Position numbers and translations under genes: made by a program. The notes under the pieces are model-generated. The model saw nothing but the letters and a program-made list of their open reading frames with translations. It had not been told where the DNA came from and did no database searches. Below are positions 49,841-58,837 of a stretch of 64,000 nt of DNA, in pieces; position 1 is the first letter of the stretch; every line of letters starts with the position of its first letter. This stretch comes from JBJXHG01 sp046160865. GTDB lineage: Bacteria > Planctomycetota > UBA1135 > GCA-002686595. The stretch spans positions 14,307-78,306 of the forward strand of contig JBJXHG010000100.1 in the NCBI GenBank assembly GCA_046160865.1. The letters run 5' to 3'.

Positions 49841-50935
49841 TCACACGGCGACGGTGCCGAGCGCGCGCACGATCGCTTGCCCCATCTCGCGCGTTCCGAC
49901 GGCGTTCGGATCGTCGCGGTGCGGCTTCAAGTCGTACGTCACGTGCTTGCCTTCGCGGATCACCTTCGCGATGGCGCCTTCCAATCGGCGCGCCGCTTCC
50001 TTCTCGCCGAGGTAGTCGAGCATCAGCACGCCGGAGAGCAGCATCGCCGTCGGATTGACCTTGTTCTGGCCCTTGTACTTCGGCGCCGACCCGTGCGTGG
50101 CTTCGAAGATCGCGATCCCGCCGTCGCCGAGGTTCATCCCGGGCGCGATGCCGAGGCCGCCGATCAAGCCCGCGCACAGATCGCTGACGACGTCGCCGTA
50201 CAAGTTCGGGAGCACGAGCACGTCGTAGTCTTCCGGCTTCTGCACGAGCTGCATGCACATGTTGTCGACGATGCGGTCCTCGAACGTCACGTCGGGATAG
50301 CGCGTCGCCACCTCGCGCGCGACCTTCAGGAACAGACCGTCCGAGAATTTCATGATGTTCGACTTGTGGACGGCCGTGACCTTCTTGCGCTTGTGCAAGC
50401 GCGCATACTCGAACGCCGCGCGCACGATCCGTTCGGTGCCGAAGACGCTGATCGGCTTGATCGAGACACCCGAATCGGGGCGGATCTTCGCGCCGCACAG
50501 GTCCGTGATCCTCGAGATGAGCTGCAGCGTCTCTTTCTTGCCCTGCTCGAACTCGATGCCGGCGTAGAGGTCCTCCGTGTTCTCGCGGAAGATGACGAGG
50601 TCGATGTTGTCGTAGCGGCTCTTGACGCCCTTGTAGGTCTTGCACGGACGAACGCACGCGTAGAGATCGAACTCCTTGCGCAACGCGACGTTCACCGAGC
50701 GGAAGCCCGTGCCGACCGGCGTCGTGATCGGTGCCTTGATGCACGTCTTCGTGCGGCGGATCGACGCGAGGACGTAGTCGGGCAGCGGCGTGCCGGACGT
50801 TTCCATCACGTCGACGCCCGCATCGACCTCGAACCACTCGATCGAGACGCCCGTGGCGTCGAGGACGTCCCTCGTAACCTGAGCGAGTTCGGGACCCGTA
50901 CCGTCTCCGCGGATCAGCGTGACCGGATGTTGCAT
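49841..50935 (-). CDS. NAD-type isocitrate dehydrogenase
   Basis: This 364-residue beta-decarboxylating dehydrogenase has LIRGDGTGPELAQVTRDVLD, NIDLVIFRENTEDLYAGIEF, HKSNIMKFSDGLFL and the nicotinamide-domain motif LPNLYGDVVSDLCAGLIGGL. The substrate region (VRPCKTYKGVKSRYDNIDLV) and SVNVALRKEFDLYACVRP fit NAD-dependent isocitrate or homoisocitrate enzymes rather than isopropylmalate dehydrogenase. ATG 50935 has AAGGA 7 bases upstream. The coenzyme assignment comes from the ATHGSAPKYKGQNKVNP segment and is less certain. It lies in the TCA-gene neighbourhood. Confidence 0.87.
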   Translation of the reverse strand: MQHPVTLIRGDGTGPELAQVTRDVLDATGVSIEWFEVDAGVDVMETSGTPLPDYVLASIRRTKTCIKAPITTPVGTGFRSVNVALRKEFDLYACVRPCKTYKGVKSRYDNIDLVIFRENTEDLYAGIEFEQGKKETLQLISRITDLCGAKIRPDSGVSIKPISVFGTERIVRAAFEYARLHKRKKVTAVHKSNIMKFSDGLFLKVAREVATRYPDVTFEDRIVDNMCMQLVQKPEDYDVLVLPNLYGDVVSDLCAGLIGGLGIAPGMNLGDGGIAIFEATHGSAPKYKGQNKVNPTAMLLSGVLMLDYLGEKEAARRLEGAIAKVIREGKHVTYDLKPHRDDPNAVGTREMGQAIVRALGTVAV

Positions 50936-51027
50936 AGCGCGTCCTTGTCTGGCGCAGCGACTCCTGGCGCGCGTTATCGCGCTCGCCTGCCGCCGTTCGT
51001 TCGCCCCTGGTATGTCCCAGCGAGTCT

Positions 51028-51169
51028 AGCTCGCATTTCTCACCACGTCGCGAGCGAAACGGTGCAAGTGTCGGTAGATGCAAGCCGAGCGGCCGAGCGC
51101 GCCGGAACTCGGCGCCACAGACGCGGCCGTTGCAACGTCGCAGCCGCGGTGTACTGAGAAGTGCGAGCT
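51028..51169. repeat. 142-base imperfect inverted repeat element
   Basis: Ends AGCTCGCATTTCTCA (51028) and TGAGAAGTGCGAGCT (51155) are inverted repeats matching at 14 of 15 positions, with partial complementarity continuing inward. GCATTTCTCACCACGTC (51033) is identical to 38785-38801. The remainder of the 439-base gap between the isocitrate dehydrogenase and HEAT genes holds the repeat at 51241 and no gene. Confidence 0.72.
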
Positions 51170-51240
51170 GGAACCGGCTTCTCGAGTCGTCGGGGCTCGC
51201 AGTCGCGTGGCGCCGAGTGCAGCGGCGCACTGCGCCCGCA

Positions 51241-51315
51241 GCAGCCCGTGGTGAAAGTGCTCGGAGCGGAAGAAGCGTCCGTTCGTCCGGGCCCTGTGCG
51301 TCGCGCGACACCGCG
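51241..51315 (+). repeat. GCAGCCCGTGG repeat, copy 1
   Basis: Its first 21 bases (GCAGCCCGTGGTGAAAGTGC plus T) are identical to 52663-52683, and GCGACACCGCG near its end (51305) recurs at 52742. The two copies flank the HEAT-zinc ribbon gene in the same orientation. Confidence 0.72.
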
Positions 51316-51374
51316 CCGCCGCGCACGGACGGTTTTCGCGCCGTATGGCCGTCACCACGGACCGGCAGACGCGC

Positions 51375-52448
51375 TCAGCGCGGCGGCGCGCCGGCGCTGG
51401 CAGTGCTCTCCTGCTCCCGCTTCCACCACTCGCGCCACACCTTCACGCGCTTCTCTCGCTCCGCGTCGTTCGCGAGCGGATCGAACGCGTGCTCCTTGCC
51501 GGTCACCGCGCGCAGCGAGCTGTACGCCGCCTCGCGCACCGGCGCCTCGCGGTCCTCGAGCGCGTCGATCAGCGGGCCGATCGAACCGGGTGCGCGCACG
51601 TCGCCGAGCACGCGCGCCGCAGCCATGCGGACGAAGACGTCCGGATCCCGCAACATCGGGAACACGTGCGGCAGCACGCTCGGATCCTTCGTGTCGCCGA
51701 GATTCGCGACGGCTTGCCAGCGGGTGCCCGCTTCCGAGCTCGTCAGGTCCTCGAGCAAGAAGCTCCAAGCCGGCGCCTCGCTCGGCACGGGCGCGCGCTC
51801 GCGCGTCGACGCGCTGAAACCGCTCTCGAGCTGCGACAAGCGCTCGACGGAGAGCTGTTGATCCTGCTCGTTGCGCGCGATGCGCGCCTTGAGGTCGTTC
51901 CAGCGGCCCGTGTTCGCGTCGGACTGCTCGCGCAGACGCGCGTCGAGCGCGTCGAGCAGCGCGGTCAGACGCGCGCTCTCGGACTCGCTCCGGCCGCGCG
52001 CCACCGCGGCGTCGAGCTGCCCGGCCTGAATCGCGGCGCGCGCTTGGCCGATGTCGTCCTGCAGACGTGCCGCGTGCTCCTCGCTCGTGCGCATCGCCGC
52101 GTCGAGGCGACCCTCCAGCGCACGCGCTCGCTCGGTGGCCGCGGCGATGCTCGCTTCCGTCGACCTGGCGCGATCGCCGAGGCGCTCGAGCGCGCGGCTC
52201 GACCAGACGAACACGGCGATCGCCGCTGCCAGCGCCGCGAGTCCGATCCACGCGCCGCTGCTGGCCCGCGGCGCGCGAGGAGTATCGCCGGCCACCGCGA
52301 GCGGTCGGTCTGTGTGCGCTTCCGCGTGCGACATCGCGCGATCGCAAGCACGGCACACGATCCGTCCTTTGCGCACGGCGGCGCGACCTTGATCGATGTC
52401 GGACTGCGGCACCGACTCGTTGCAGAGGTCGCAGAAGTGGATCTTCAT
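51375..52448 (-). CDS. Membrane protein with zinc ribbon, coiled coil and HEAT repeats
   Basis: This 357-residue protein begins MKIHFCDLCNESVPQSD with a four-Cys zinc ribbon (Cys6, Cys9, Cys33, Cys36). A transmembrane helix (AWIGLAALAAAIAVFVWSS) follows near residues 66-84. A coiled-coil region (RALEGRLDAAMRTSEEHAAR and further) runs to about 215, then HEAT repeats (VLPHVFPMLRDPDVFVRMAA; PLIDALEDREAPVREAAYSS). The C-terminal VWREWWKREQ resembles WEQWWSARSQ of the HEAT lipoprotein at 53251. The function is unknown; a membrane scaffold is likely. ATG 52448 is preferred over an upstream TTG. Confidence 0.82.
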   Translation of the reverse strand: MKIHFCDLCNESVPQSDIDQGRAAVRKGRIVCRACDRAMSHAEAHTDRPLAVAGDTPRAPRASSGAWIGLAALAAAIAVFVWSSRALERLGDRARSTEASIAAATERARALEGRLDAAMRTSEEHAARLQDDIGQARAAIQAGQLDAAVARGRSESESARLTALLDALDARLREQSDANTGRWNDLKARIARNEQDQQLSVERLSQLESGFSASTRERAPVPSEAPAWSFLLEDLTSSEAGTRWQAVANLGDTKDPSVLPHVFPMLRDPDVFVRMAAARVLGDVRAPGSIGPLIDALEDREAPVREAAYSSLRAVTGKEHAFDPLANDAEREKRVKVWREWWKREQESTASAGAPPR

Positions 52449-52560
52449 CGAGGACACCACGCACAAGCTCCTGCCGTTACGGTATGAGGGGCGGCCCCGG
52501 CGGGCAAATCACGGACCGGCGCGCGACCGCGCAGCTCCTCGTGTGAACGCTCCACGGCTA

Positions 52561-52645
52561 TAGCCCGCATCCGTGATGCCGCTCCGACTGCGGACTCGCC
52601 AACTCGCACGGAGCGGCGTTGTCGGATCCGAATCGATCGTCGCTG
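52561..52645 (+). repeat. Intergenic repeat (TAGCCCGCAT type), second copy
   Basis: Matches the element at 38779-38861 in its first 10 bases and its last 30 bases (27 of 30), with a more divergent middle. The gap 52449-52818 that contains it and the next repeat has no gene. Confidence 0.75.
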
Positions 52646-52662
52646 CCGCACCCGTTCACCTC

Positions 52663-52752
52663 GCAGCCCGTGGTGAAAGTGCTTCGAGTTCGAGATCGGA
52701 CCGAATGACTCTAGCCACGGGCTGCTACGGTCCGTTCCGGTGCGACACCGCG
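52663..52752 (+). repeat. GCAGCCCGTGG repeat, copy 2
   Basis: The 21-base start is identical to 51241-51261 and GCGACACCGCG closes the unit at 52742. Within it GCAGCCCGTGG (52663) is the exact inverse of CCACGGGCTGC (52715), an 11-base stem that is absent from copy 1. Confidence 0.72.
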
Positions 52753-52818
52753 GTGCCCAGGGCGAGACCGCGACGGACGTCGTGCGAGATGCGCGCGCGG
52801 ACTGATAGCTTCTTCGCC

Positions 52819-53238
52819 ATGGCTGCCTCCGAACCGTTCCCGACGAGCGCTCTGCACGCACAGATCGACCGCCTGGGTTGGACGTTCCTCGCAGACATCC
52901 TCGAGATCGAAACCGCGCGCCATCCCGGAAATCTCGAGGCGCTCGCGGAGCTCGGCCATGTCTACACGCGCCAGGGCGAATACGCGCGCGGCCTCGCGAT
53001 CGACCGACGGCTCGTGACCTTGTTACCCGAGGATCCGACCGCGCACTACAACCTGGCGTGCTCGCTCGCGCTGCTCGGATCGGCGGCGGAAGCGCTCGAC
53101 GAGCTCGAGAGCGCGGTGCGGCTCGGTTACGACGACGCCGAGCATCTGACCGCGGACGAGGACTTGGTGTCCTTGCGCGGAGATCCGCGCTTCGTCGCCT
53201 TGCTCGAGCGTTTGCAGCGCGACGGCGACGCGCGCTGA
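52819..53238 (+). CDS. Small TPR protein
   Basis: This 139-residue protein has three TPR-like helix pairs: FLADILEIETARHPGNLEAL, HVYTRQGEYARGLAIDRRLV and AHYNLACSLALLGSAAEALD, with a capping helix. There is no signal peptide, so it is probably cytoplasmic. ATG 52819 (MAASEPF) is chosen; an upstream ATG at 52789 (MRARTDSFFAM) is possible. It is convergent with the HEAT lipoprotein gene, 12 bases apart. Confidence 0.82.
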   Translation: MAASEPFPTSALHAQIDRLGWTFLADILEIETARHPGNLEALAELGHVYTRQGEYARGLAIDRRLVTLLPEDPTAHYNLACSLALLGSAAEALDELESAVRLGYDDAEHLTADEDLVSLRGDPRFVALLERLQRDGDAR

Positions 53239-53250
53239 GCTCGCAGTGGA

Positions 53251-53898
53251 TCAGCCGTCGTCGCGGCTCGCGGGCGCGGGCGTCTGCGCCGCCGCTTGGT
53301 TCGCGTGCTGCAGCGGATCCTGCGAGCGCGCGCTCCACCATTGTTCCCACCGCGCGATCGACTGCGCGCGCACGTCGGGCTCGGCGCGCGGATCGAAGTC
53401 GAACCGCTCGCGCGTCGCTTCCTCGAGCGCTTGGGCGCACAGCGCGCGCGTGACGAGCCGCTCGTCGCGCAAGCCCTGGATGAGGCGCGGAACCATGCTC
53501 CAGTCGCCGAGGCGCAAGAGCGTGCGCGCGCGCTCGAGCGCGATATCGGAGCCTCCGCTCTCGTCGGGCCACGGCAGCGCGCGCAGGTGATCGACGAGCC
53601 GGCTGTCGCGCGTCGCGCCGAGCGCTGCGAGCGCAGCACCCGAGACATCCGGCCGCGGGTCGAGGCACAGGTCGAGCAGCGTGGCGTACGCCGGCTCCCC
53701 CACGCTCGCGAACCAATGGATGAGCTCGACGCGCTCGACACCGTGCGTCCAGGGGAGGCGCGTCGCGGCGTCGTCGATACGAGCCTGGAGCTGCGGAGAA
53801 GGCGACAGCCACGGGCTCTGCTTGGTGGCGAGCGACTCGTTCGTGGTCGAGCACGCGCACAGCACCATCGTCACGGCGGCGAGAAGGAGGCGGTTCAT
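53251..53898 (-). CDS. HEAT-repeat lipoprotein
   Basis: This 215-residue protein has a lipoprotein signal (LLLAAVTMVLCACSTT). Helical repeats (VELIHWFASVGEPAYATLLD; DVSGAALAALGATRDSRLVD) resemble HEAT units. It ends with the pattern FDPRAEPDVRAQSIARWEQW, close to the WREWW ending of the zinc-ribbon HEAT protein at 51375, as in many planctomycete HEAT proteins. AGGA lies 8 bases upstream of ATG 53898. It may help couple surface proteins; the function is unknown. The VWA gene lies 52 bases upstream. Confidence 0.8.
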   Translation of the reverse strand: MNRLLLAAVTMVLCACSTTNESLATKQSPWLSPSPQLQARIDDAATRLPWTHGVERVELIHWFASVGEPAYATLLDLCLDPRPDVSGAALAALGATRDSRLVDHLRALPWPDESGGSDIALERARTLLRLGDWSMVPRLIQGLRDERLVTRALCAQALEEATRERFDFDPRAEPDVRAQSIARWEQWWSARSQDPLQHANQAAAQTPAPASRDDG

Positions 53899-53950
53899 GA
53901 GGGTCCTGTCGTCCGCATGCGCGCGGTCCTTGAGCGCCCCGAGCACAGCA

Positions 53951-56425
53951 TCAGGCCCCGCGGCGCAAGATTCCCAGGAACGCCGAGGCGCACAGCAGGG
54001 CGAGTGCGGCGGCCAGCACGGCCGCCAGTCCCGGGTGCGCAGCTTCCGCCCGCGCACGGCCGGAAGCCCCACGCGGCTGCGGAAGCGCGAGCAGCCGCTC
54101 CATCGCGCGCGACTCGGGATCCGCGCGCAGCTCGAGCGCGAGCGTCTCCCCAAGTCCGTCGATCGCTAGCTCGACGATCGGCCGCTCTCCGACGCCGTCG
54201 AGAGCGCGCGGCCATGGTGCGGAGCGCGCGCGCAGCGGATCGCGGGCGTCGGGCGCGAGCGCGATCGGCACTTCGCCGTCCGCGAGCAACGCGCGCGCGT
54301 GCACGAGCGCAGGCGTGCGCGCATCGAGCCCGCTGACGACGAGCTCGTCGCCGCGCTGCGCAGCTCGCGGCGCGCGTTCACGTGCGGACCGGCCGAGCGC
54401 GCGCACGAGCGGCAAATAGAAGGCGTGATCCAGTGCGACTCCCGACGACATCTCCGGGGTGAACGCGCAGGCCGCGGTGGAACCGGCGCCCACGCGCATC
54501 CACGCGCACGCGGGATCCGTGCCGGCGCGCCACAGCAAGCTCGCGCGCTCGTCGACGCGTGTCACGACGAGGCGCTCGAGCGGCGGCCGCGGCGCGCTCG
54601 GGTCCTGCGCGGCGACGATCGAGCGCACGAGCGCGTCCGCGTCCGTCGCGCCGGCGTCCAGCGTGGAGATCGCCGCTCGAAGGGAGAACGCGCCGCTCTT
54701 CACACGCTCGCCGGCCGCCGCGCGCGTGAACAGCGCCGCGAGCTCTTCGTGCGCGAGCGCACGCGCGTGAAAGAGCGGCGTCGACGGTCCGCGCAACACC
54801 TCGAGCAGCGCGAGATCCGGTGTCGCGCCGGCCGCGATCAACGCGAGCTCGATGCGCGCCAGGTCGAGCTGTGCGCGCACGCGCGCGCCGCGCGCCGCCA
54901 CGTCCGGCTCGCTCGTGTCGCGGCCGTCCGACAAGAGCACGACGCGCGCCGTTCGTTGATCGGATGCGTTTCGCCGCCGCGCGGCCAGCGACTCGAGCGC
55001 CGCGAAGACGCGCGTCGGACCACCGGGCGCTCGCTGCGGAAGCGCGCGCAGCACGTGCTCGCGCCGCACGCGCCGATCGGCACTCGCCTCGAATCGCCGG
55101 CAATCGCGGAGCTCGTCGGCGAAGAAGCACGTCTCGACCGCCGTCGCGAGCGGTGCCGCGTCGATCACGTCGGGCAATGCCGCGAGCACGGCATCGAACG
55201 GCTCGCCGACCATGCTGCCCGAGCCGTCGACGAGCAGCACGAGCTCTGCGCCGCCGTCGGCTGCCGCGGCGGGACGCAATGGAAGCAGCCACCAGAGTTC
55301 GGCGGCTTGCTCCTCGCTCGCGAGCCACGCTTCGTCGGCACACGCGAGCCAGCCGCCGCCGCGCGCGACGAACGCCGCGACGCGCTTGGCATCGAGCTCA
55401 TCGAAACGCACCCCGGCCGTGACCAGCACGTCGACGCCGTCGAGCGACACGCGCGCGGCATCGAGCTCGATCCACTGCACGCCTTCGACACCGTCGAAGT
55501 TCGAGCGCAGCGCCGCGCGTGACGCGCGATCCGCGATGCCGCCGACGACGAGTGCTCCGCGCGCGACGACCGTCGCCTGGGACACATCGTTCTCGGGGAT
55601 CGCGTCGGCGAGCAACGCGCCGTCGGCACGCTTCCAGCGCACGCGCACGTCGATCGTCGTGCGACCGGGAAGGGCCGGTCCGAGAGCGCCCGTAACCCGC
55701 CCGCGGAAGTCGCCGCCATCTTCGGCGAGCGGCAGCGCGACGATCGTTTCGCGGTCGTGCGACGAAACGGAGCGCGACGCGCGAAACACGACCTCGCACG
55801 TCGCGCTCGGATACGGCGCGGACGCGGCGATCTCGGCCTCGACCGCGATCGGCGCACCGGGCTCGAGCTCCTCGGCCGTGGTGACCGCGAGCACGCGCGC
55901 GTCACCGCGATCGGGCGGCGGCAAGGCGAGTCTCGTGATCGTCGCGCCGCCGTCCGCGAGCGCCTCCAGCGTCGCCGTCGGGTCGACGCCCGTGTACGCG
56001 CCGTCGGTCGCGAGCACGAGCGTGAGCGGCGCATAGCCGGAGGCGATCTCGCGCGCGAGCTGCAGCGCGCGATCGAGCGGGCTCGCGGCGCGAGCGACGG
56101 CCCCGTCCGACGGCCAGGCACGCGCCGGGTCGCGCACGATCGTGTCCGCATCGATCGGCGGACACGCGAGCCGCACGTCGCCGCCGAAAGTCACGACCGC
56201 GAAGTCGCCGTCCGCCGCAGCGCGCGCCTCGCGTTCGATCGTACGCCGCGCCCAGGCGTCGAAGGTGCTGCGCGTGCGCTCCACGCTGCGCGATCGATCG
56301 ATCACGAGCACGCGCAAGGCGCGCGTCGCGCCGTGGCGCACCGGCGCCGCGAGCCAGGCCGCGATCACGAGCCCGACGAGACCGAGCGCTGCGCACGCGC
56401 GTGCACCTCGGCGACGCGCGCTCAC
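53951..56425 (-). CDS. Membrane protein with von Willebrand A domains
   Basis: This 824-residue protein has membrane helices at both ends (ALGLVGLVIAAWLAAPV near residue 12-30 and AAVLAAALALLCASAFLGIL at the end). The first VWA-like region has DRSRSVERTRSTFD, a degenerate MIDAS; the second has LVDGSGSMVGEPFD and LLSDGRDTSEPDVA, a good MIDAS. Between them is a glutamine-amidotransferase-like segment (DVLVTAGVRFDELDAKRVAA). The layout resembles BatA or BatB-like and N-terminal double-TM proteins with VWA domains. The start is the GTG at 56425, 16 bases after mnmA; the frame upstream overlaps mnmA. Confidence 0.85.
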   Translation of the reverse strand: MSARRRGARACAALGLVGLVIAAWLAAPVRHGATRALRVLVIDRSRSVERTRSTFDAWARRTIEREARAAADGDFAVVTFGGDVRLACPPIDADTIVRDPARAWPSDGAVARAASPLDRALQLAREIASGYAPLTLVLATDGAYTGVDPTATLEALADGGATITRLALPPPDRGDARVLAVTTAEELEPGAPIAVEAEIAASAPYPSATCEVVFRASRSVSSHDRETIVALPLAEDGGDFRGRVTGALGPALPGRTTIDVRVRWKRADGALLADAIPENDVSQATVVARGALVVGGIADRASRAALRSNFDGVEGVQWIELDAARVSLDGVDVLVTAGVRFDELDAKRVAAFVARGGGWLACADEAWLASEEQAAELWWLLPLRPAAAADGGAELVLLVDGSGSMVGEPFDAVLAALPDVIDAAPLATAVETCFFADELRDCRRFEASADRRVRREHVLRALPQRAPGGPTRVFAALESLAARRRNASDQRTARVVLLSDGRDTSEPDVAARGARVRAQLDLARIELALIAAGATPDLALLEVLRGPSTPLFHARALAHEELAALFTRAAAGERVKSGAFSLRAAISTLDAGATDADALVRSIVAAQDPSAPRPPLERLVVTRVDERASLLWRAGTDPACAWMRVGAGSTAACAFTPEMSSGVALDHAFYLPLVRALGRSARERAPRAAQRGDELVVSGLDARTPALVHARALLADGEVPIALAPDARDPLRARSAPWPRALDGVGERPIVELAIDGLGETLALELRADPESRAMERLLALPQPRGASGRARAEAAHPGLAAVLAAALALLCASAFLGILRRGA

Positions 56426-56441
56426 GCCGCCGCGCCGCGCG

Positions 56442-57677
56442 TCAGCGGTCGGCGACACCGGTGTCGACACGGGCGTCGATGCGAATCGGGGATGCGTCCC
56501 CCGCGGCTCGGTCGACCGGGCGCTGCGTCGAGTCGATCCAACCGCCGCCGAGCAATCGATCGCCGTCGTAGAACGCCGCACCCTGTCCCGGCGTGACCGA
56601 GAACTCGGCCTCGTCGAACGTGACGCGCGCGAGCAGCTTGTGCTCGCGGGCCGCGGGCTCGATGCGCACGGTCGCGCGCGCGGGCGTGCCGCGGTAGCGA
56701 TGCTGCACCTCGCAGCGGAACTCGCCGTTCGACGGCGCGTCGAACCCGATCCAATTGAGGTCGCCGACCGTCATCGATTCGACCGCGCACTCCGCGCGCG
56801 TGCCGAGCACGACGCGGCCGGCTTCGGGCTCCAGCGCGACGACGTACAGCGGTGTTCCGCCGGCGACACCGTGACCGCGGCGTTGGCCGATCGTGAAGTG
56901 TTCCGTGCCGGCGTGCGTGCCGATCTGCGCGCCCGACGTGTCGACGAGATCGCCCGGGTGCAGCGCGACCTGTTCGGCTTCGAGCAGCTTGCGGTAGTCG
57001 TTCTGCGGCACGAAGCAGATCTCTTGGCTGTCCTTCTTGGCCGACGTGCGCAGGCCGGCGTTCTTCGCGAGCGCGCGGACGGCGGGCTTCTCGAGATCGC
57101 CGAGCGGCAAGCGCGTGTGACGCAGGTTCTCCTCGGCCACGCTGAAGAGCTGGTACGACTGGTCCTTGTTCGCGTCGCGGCCACGGCGCAAGCACACGCG
57201 GCCGTCCTCGATGGCGAGGCGCGCGTAATGACCCGTCGCGACGCCCTCGGCGCCGAGCTCGCGCGCGAACGAGAGCAAGCGGCGGAACTTGAGGTCGCGG
57301 TTGCAGACCGCGCACGGATTGGGCGTACGGCCGGCGGCGTACTCGCGCAGGAAGTAGCTCACGATCGAGCGGAACTCGTCCTTCAAGTCGACCGCTTGAA
57401 ACGGAATTCCCAGGTGGGCTGCAACCATGCGCGCGTCGCGCGCGTCGCTCACGGAGCAGCACGACTTCTTCGCGGACTCGTGCTCGTCGACATGAACGCC
57501 GTTGCGCATGAACAAGCCGTAGAGATCGAGGCCCTGCTCGCGCAGCATCCACGCTGCGACCGAGCTGTCGACGCCACCGCTCATCGCGACGACCCAGCGG
57601 CCACCCGCGCCCGCCGCGCCCGCCGTGCCGTGCGCAGCGCGCACGGCGCTTCCATCGGTGGTGTCGTGGAGCGTCAT
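56442..57677 (-). CDS. mnmA: tRNA-specific 2-thiouridylase MnmA
   Basis: MnmA thiolates C2 of wobble uridine 34. This 411-residue enzyme has the PP-loop VVAMSGGVDSSVAAWML near residues 29-45, the catalytic Cys in NPCAVCNRDLKF, and the second catalytic Cys in DSQEICFVPQNDY. A 28-residue Ala/Gly-rich N-terminal extension precedes the standard start. The protein ends RIDARVDTGVADR. It is read divergently from yajC across a 106-base gap that contains CCCTTC with GAAGGG (57681-57697). The MnmC-type methyltransferase at 13373 acts on the same position. Confidence 0.96.
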   Translation of the reverse strand: MTLHDTTDGSAVRAAHGTAGAAGAGGRWVVAMSGGVDSSVAAWMLREQGLDLYGLFMRNGVHVDEHESAKKSCCSVSDARDARMVAAHLGIPFQAVDLKDEFRSIVSYFLREYAAGRTPNPCAVCNRDLKFRRLLSFARELGAEGVATGHYARLAIEDGRVCLRRGRDANKDQSYQLFSVAEENLRHTRLPLGDLEKPAVRALAKNAGLRTSAKKDSQEICFVPQNDYRKLLEAEQVALHPGDLVDTSGAQIGTHAGTEHFTIGQRRGHGVAGGTPLYVVALEPEAGRVVLGTRAECAVESMTVGDLNWIGFDAPSNGEFRCEVQHRYRGTPARATVRIEPAAREHKLLARVTFDEAEFSVTPGQGAAFYDGDRLLGGGWIDSTQRPVDRAAGDASPIRIDARVDTGVADR

Positions 57678-57783
57678 GACCGCCCTTCTTCCGAAGGGCT
57701 CGGCATTCTAGTAGCTTCTGCGCCCCTATTTCAGGCGCGACCTACTTCTGCGCGGCGATCGCCGCCCGCTCGGACACGATTCG

Positions 57784-58158
57784 ATGCTCTTCGCTCTCCT
57801 TGCTCTCCTTCAAGAAACGCCCGCGACCCCCGCGCAAGCGCCCGGCGGCGAAAGCCTCTTCGGCGGCATGCTCGTTCCGCTCGTGCTGTGCATGGCGGTC
57901 TTCTACTTCTTCATGATCGCGCCCGAGAGCAAGCAGCGGAAGAAGCGCAAGGCGATGCTCGCGAGCTTGGAGAAGGGCCAGAAGGTCGTGCTGCTCAGCG
58001 GGCTGCACGGCACGGTTGCACAGGTCCAAGACCAGATCGTGACGCTCCAAGTCGCCGACGGTGTGCGCCTGCGCTACTCGCTCAGCGCCGTGCAAGAGGT
58101 GTTCGAGGAGAAGGACGAGAAGGCGGAGAAGCCCGCCATCGCCGCGAAGAGCAGCTGA
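57784..58158 (+). CDS. yajC: Preprotein translocase subunit YajC
   Basis: This 124-residue protein has the YajC layout: one transmembrane helix (MLVPLVLCMAVFYFFMI) followed by RKKRKAMLASLEKGQKVVLL and VTLQVADGVRLRYSLSAV. It associates with SecDF to assist export. The first 18 residues are a hydrophobic and Pro-rich leader, a little longer than usual. SecD and SecF are not in the window. YraN follows 19 bases downstream on the same strand. Confidence 0.95.
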   Translation: MLFALLALLQETPATPAQAPGGESLFGGMLVPLVLCMAVFYFFMIAPESKQRKKRKAMLASLEKGQKVVLLSGLHGTVAQVQDQIVTLQVADGVRLRYSLSAVQEVFEEKDEKAEKPAIAAKSS

Positions 58159-58177
58159 CGCGCGGAGTCTCCACTCC

Positions 58178-58654
58178 GTGAGCGCGCGCGCGCTCCTCGC
58201 ACGCGCACGGCAGTGCGCCCGCGCGCTCGTCCGCCATGCACGCGCGCGCTGCCTGCGCCATCCGCAGCTGTTCGTGCGTGTGTGGGAACCCGACGACCGG
58301 GAGCTCGGAGAGCTCGGCGAAGAGATCGCCGCGCGTCGACTGCTGCGCGCCGGATTCGCCGTCCTCGGCCGCCGTGTGCGCACGCCGTCGGGCGAAGTCG
58401 ACGTGCTCGCACGCGACGGCACCGAGATCGTGTGCGTCGAGGTGAAGACCGCACGCGCACGGCCACTACCTCGCCTGCGTGGAACGGCACCCGTGCTCGA
58501 CACGCGCTGGCGGCCGGGTGCGCGCTTCACCGCCGAGCGACTCGCGCGCCACGTCCGCGCCGGTCGCGTCGACCTCGTCGAGGTGCGATTCGAGGTTCAC
58601 ACGCGCCGTTTCAAGGTCGAGCACCATCGCCGACTCGAACGACCCGTCCGCTGA
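58178..58654 (+). CDS. YraN/UPF0102 family endonuclease-like protein
   Basis: This 158-residue protein from GTG 58178 has the UPF0102 pattern ELGELGEEIAARRLLRAGFA, then TPSGEVDVLARDGTEIVCVEVK, which is the nuclease-like core with Glu, Asp and Glu-x-Lys. The N-terminal 40 residues are a basic extension (SARALLARARQCARALV). The cellular role of the family is not established. The frame upstream overlaps yajC, so the GTG is preferred; a weak GGAG lies 11 bases upstream. It is read with yajC. Confidence 0.85.
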   Translation: MSARALLARARQCARALVRHARARCLRHPQLFVRVWEPDDRELGELGEEIAARRLLRAGFAVLGRRVRTPSGEVDVLARDGTEIVCVEVKTARARPLPRLRGTAPVLDTRWRPGARFTAERLARHVRAGRVDLVEVRFEVHTRRFKVEHHRRLERPVR

Positions 58655-58837
58655 ACGCGCGATCGCTCGCTCTGCCTCGCGCGCGAGGCTCTCGCCGCCT
58701 GTGAGCGCACCGCACGCTTCGCCTGTCCCGCGGCCGGGCCTACAATCCGCGTTCCGTCACCGAAGCTCGGCCGGCAGGTTCATCCCCGCGCCACGGCCGT
58801 CCGATGCTCTTCGCTCCGGCCCTCGGCCGGCGTCCCG

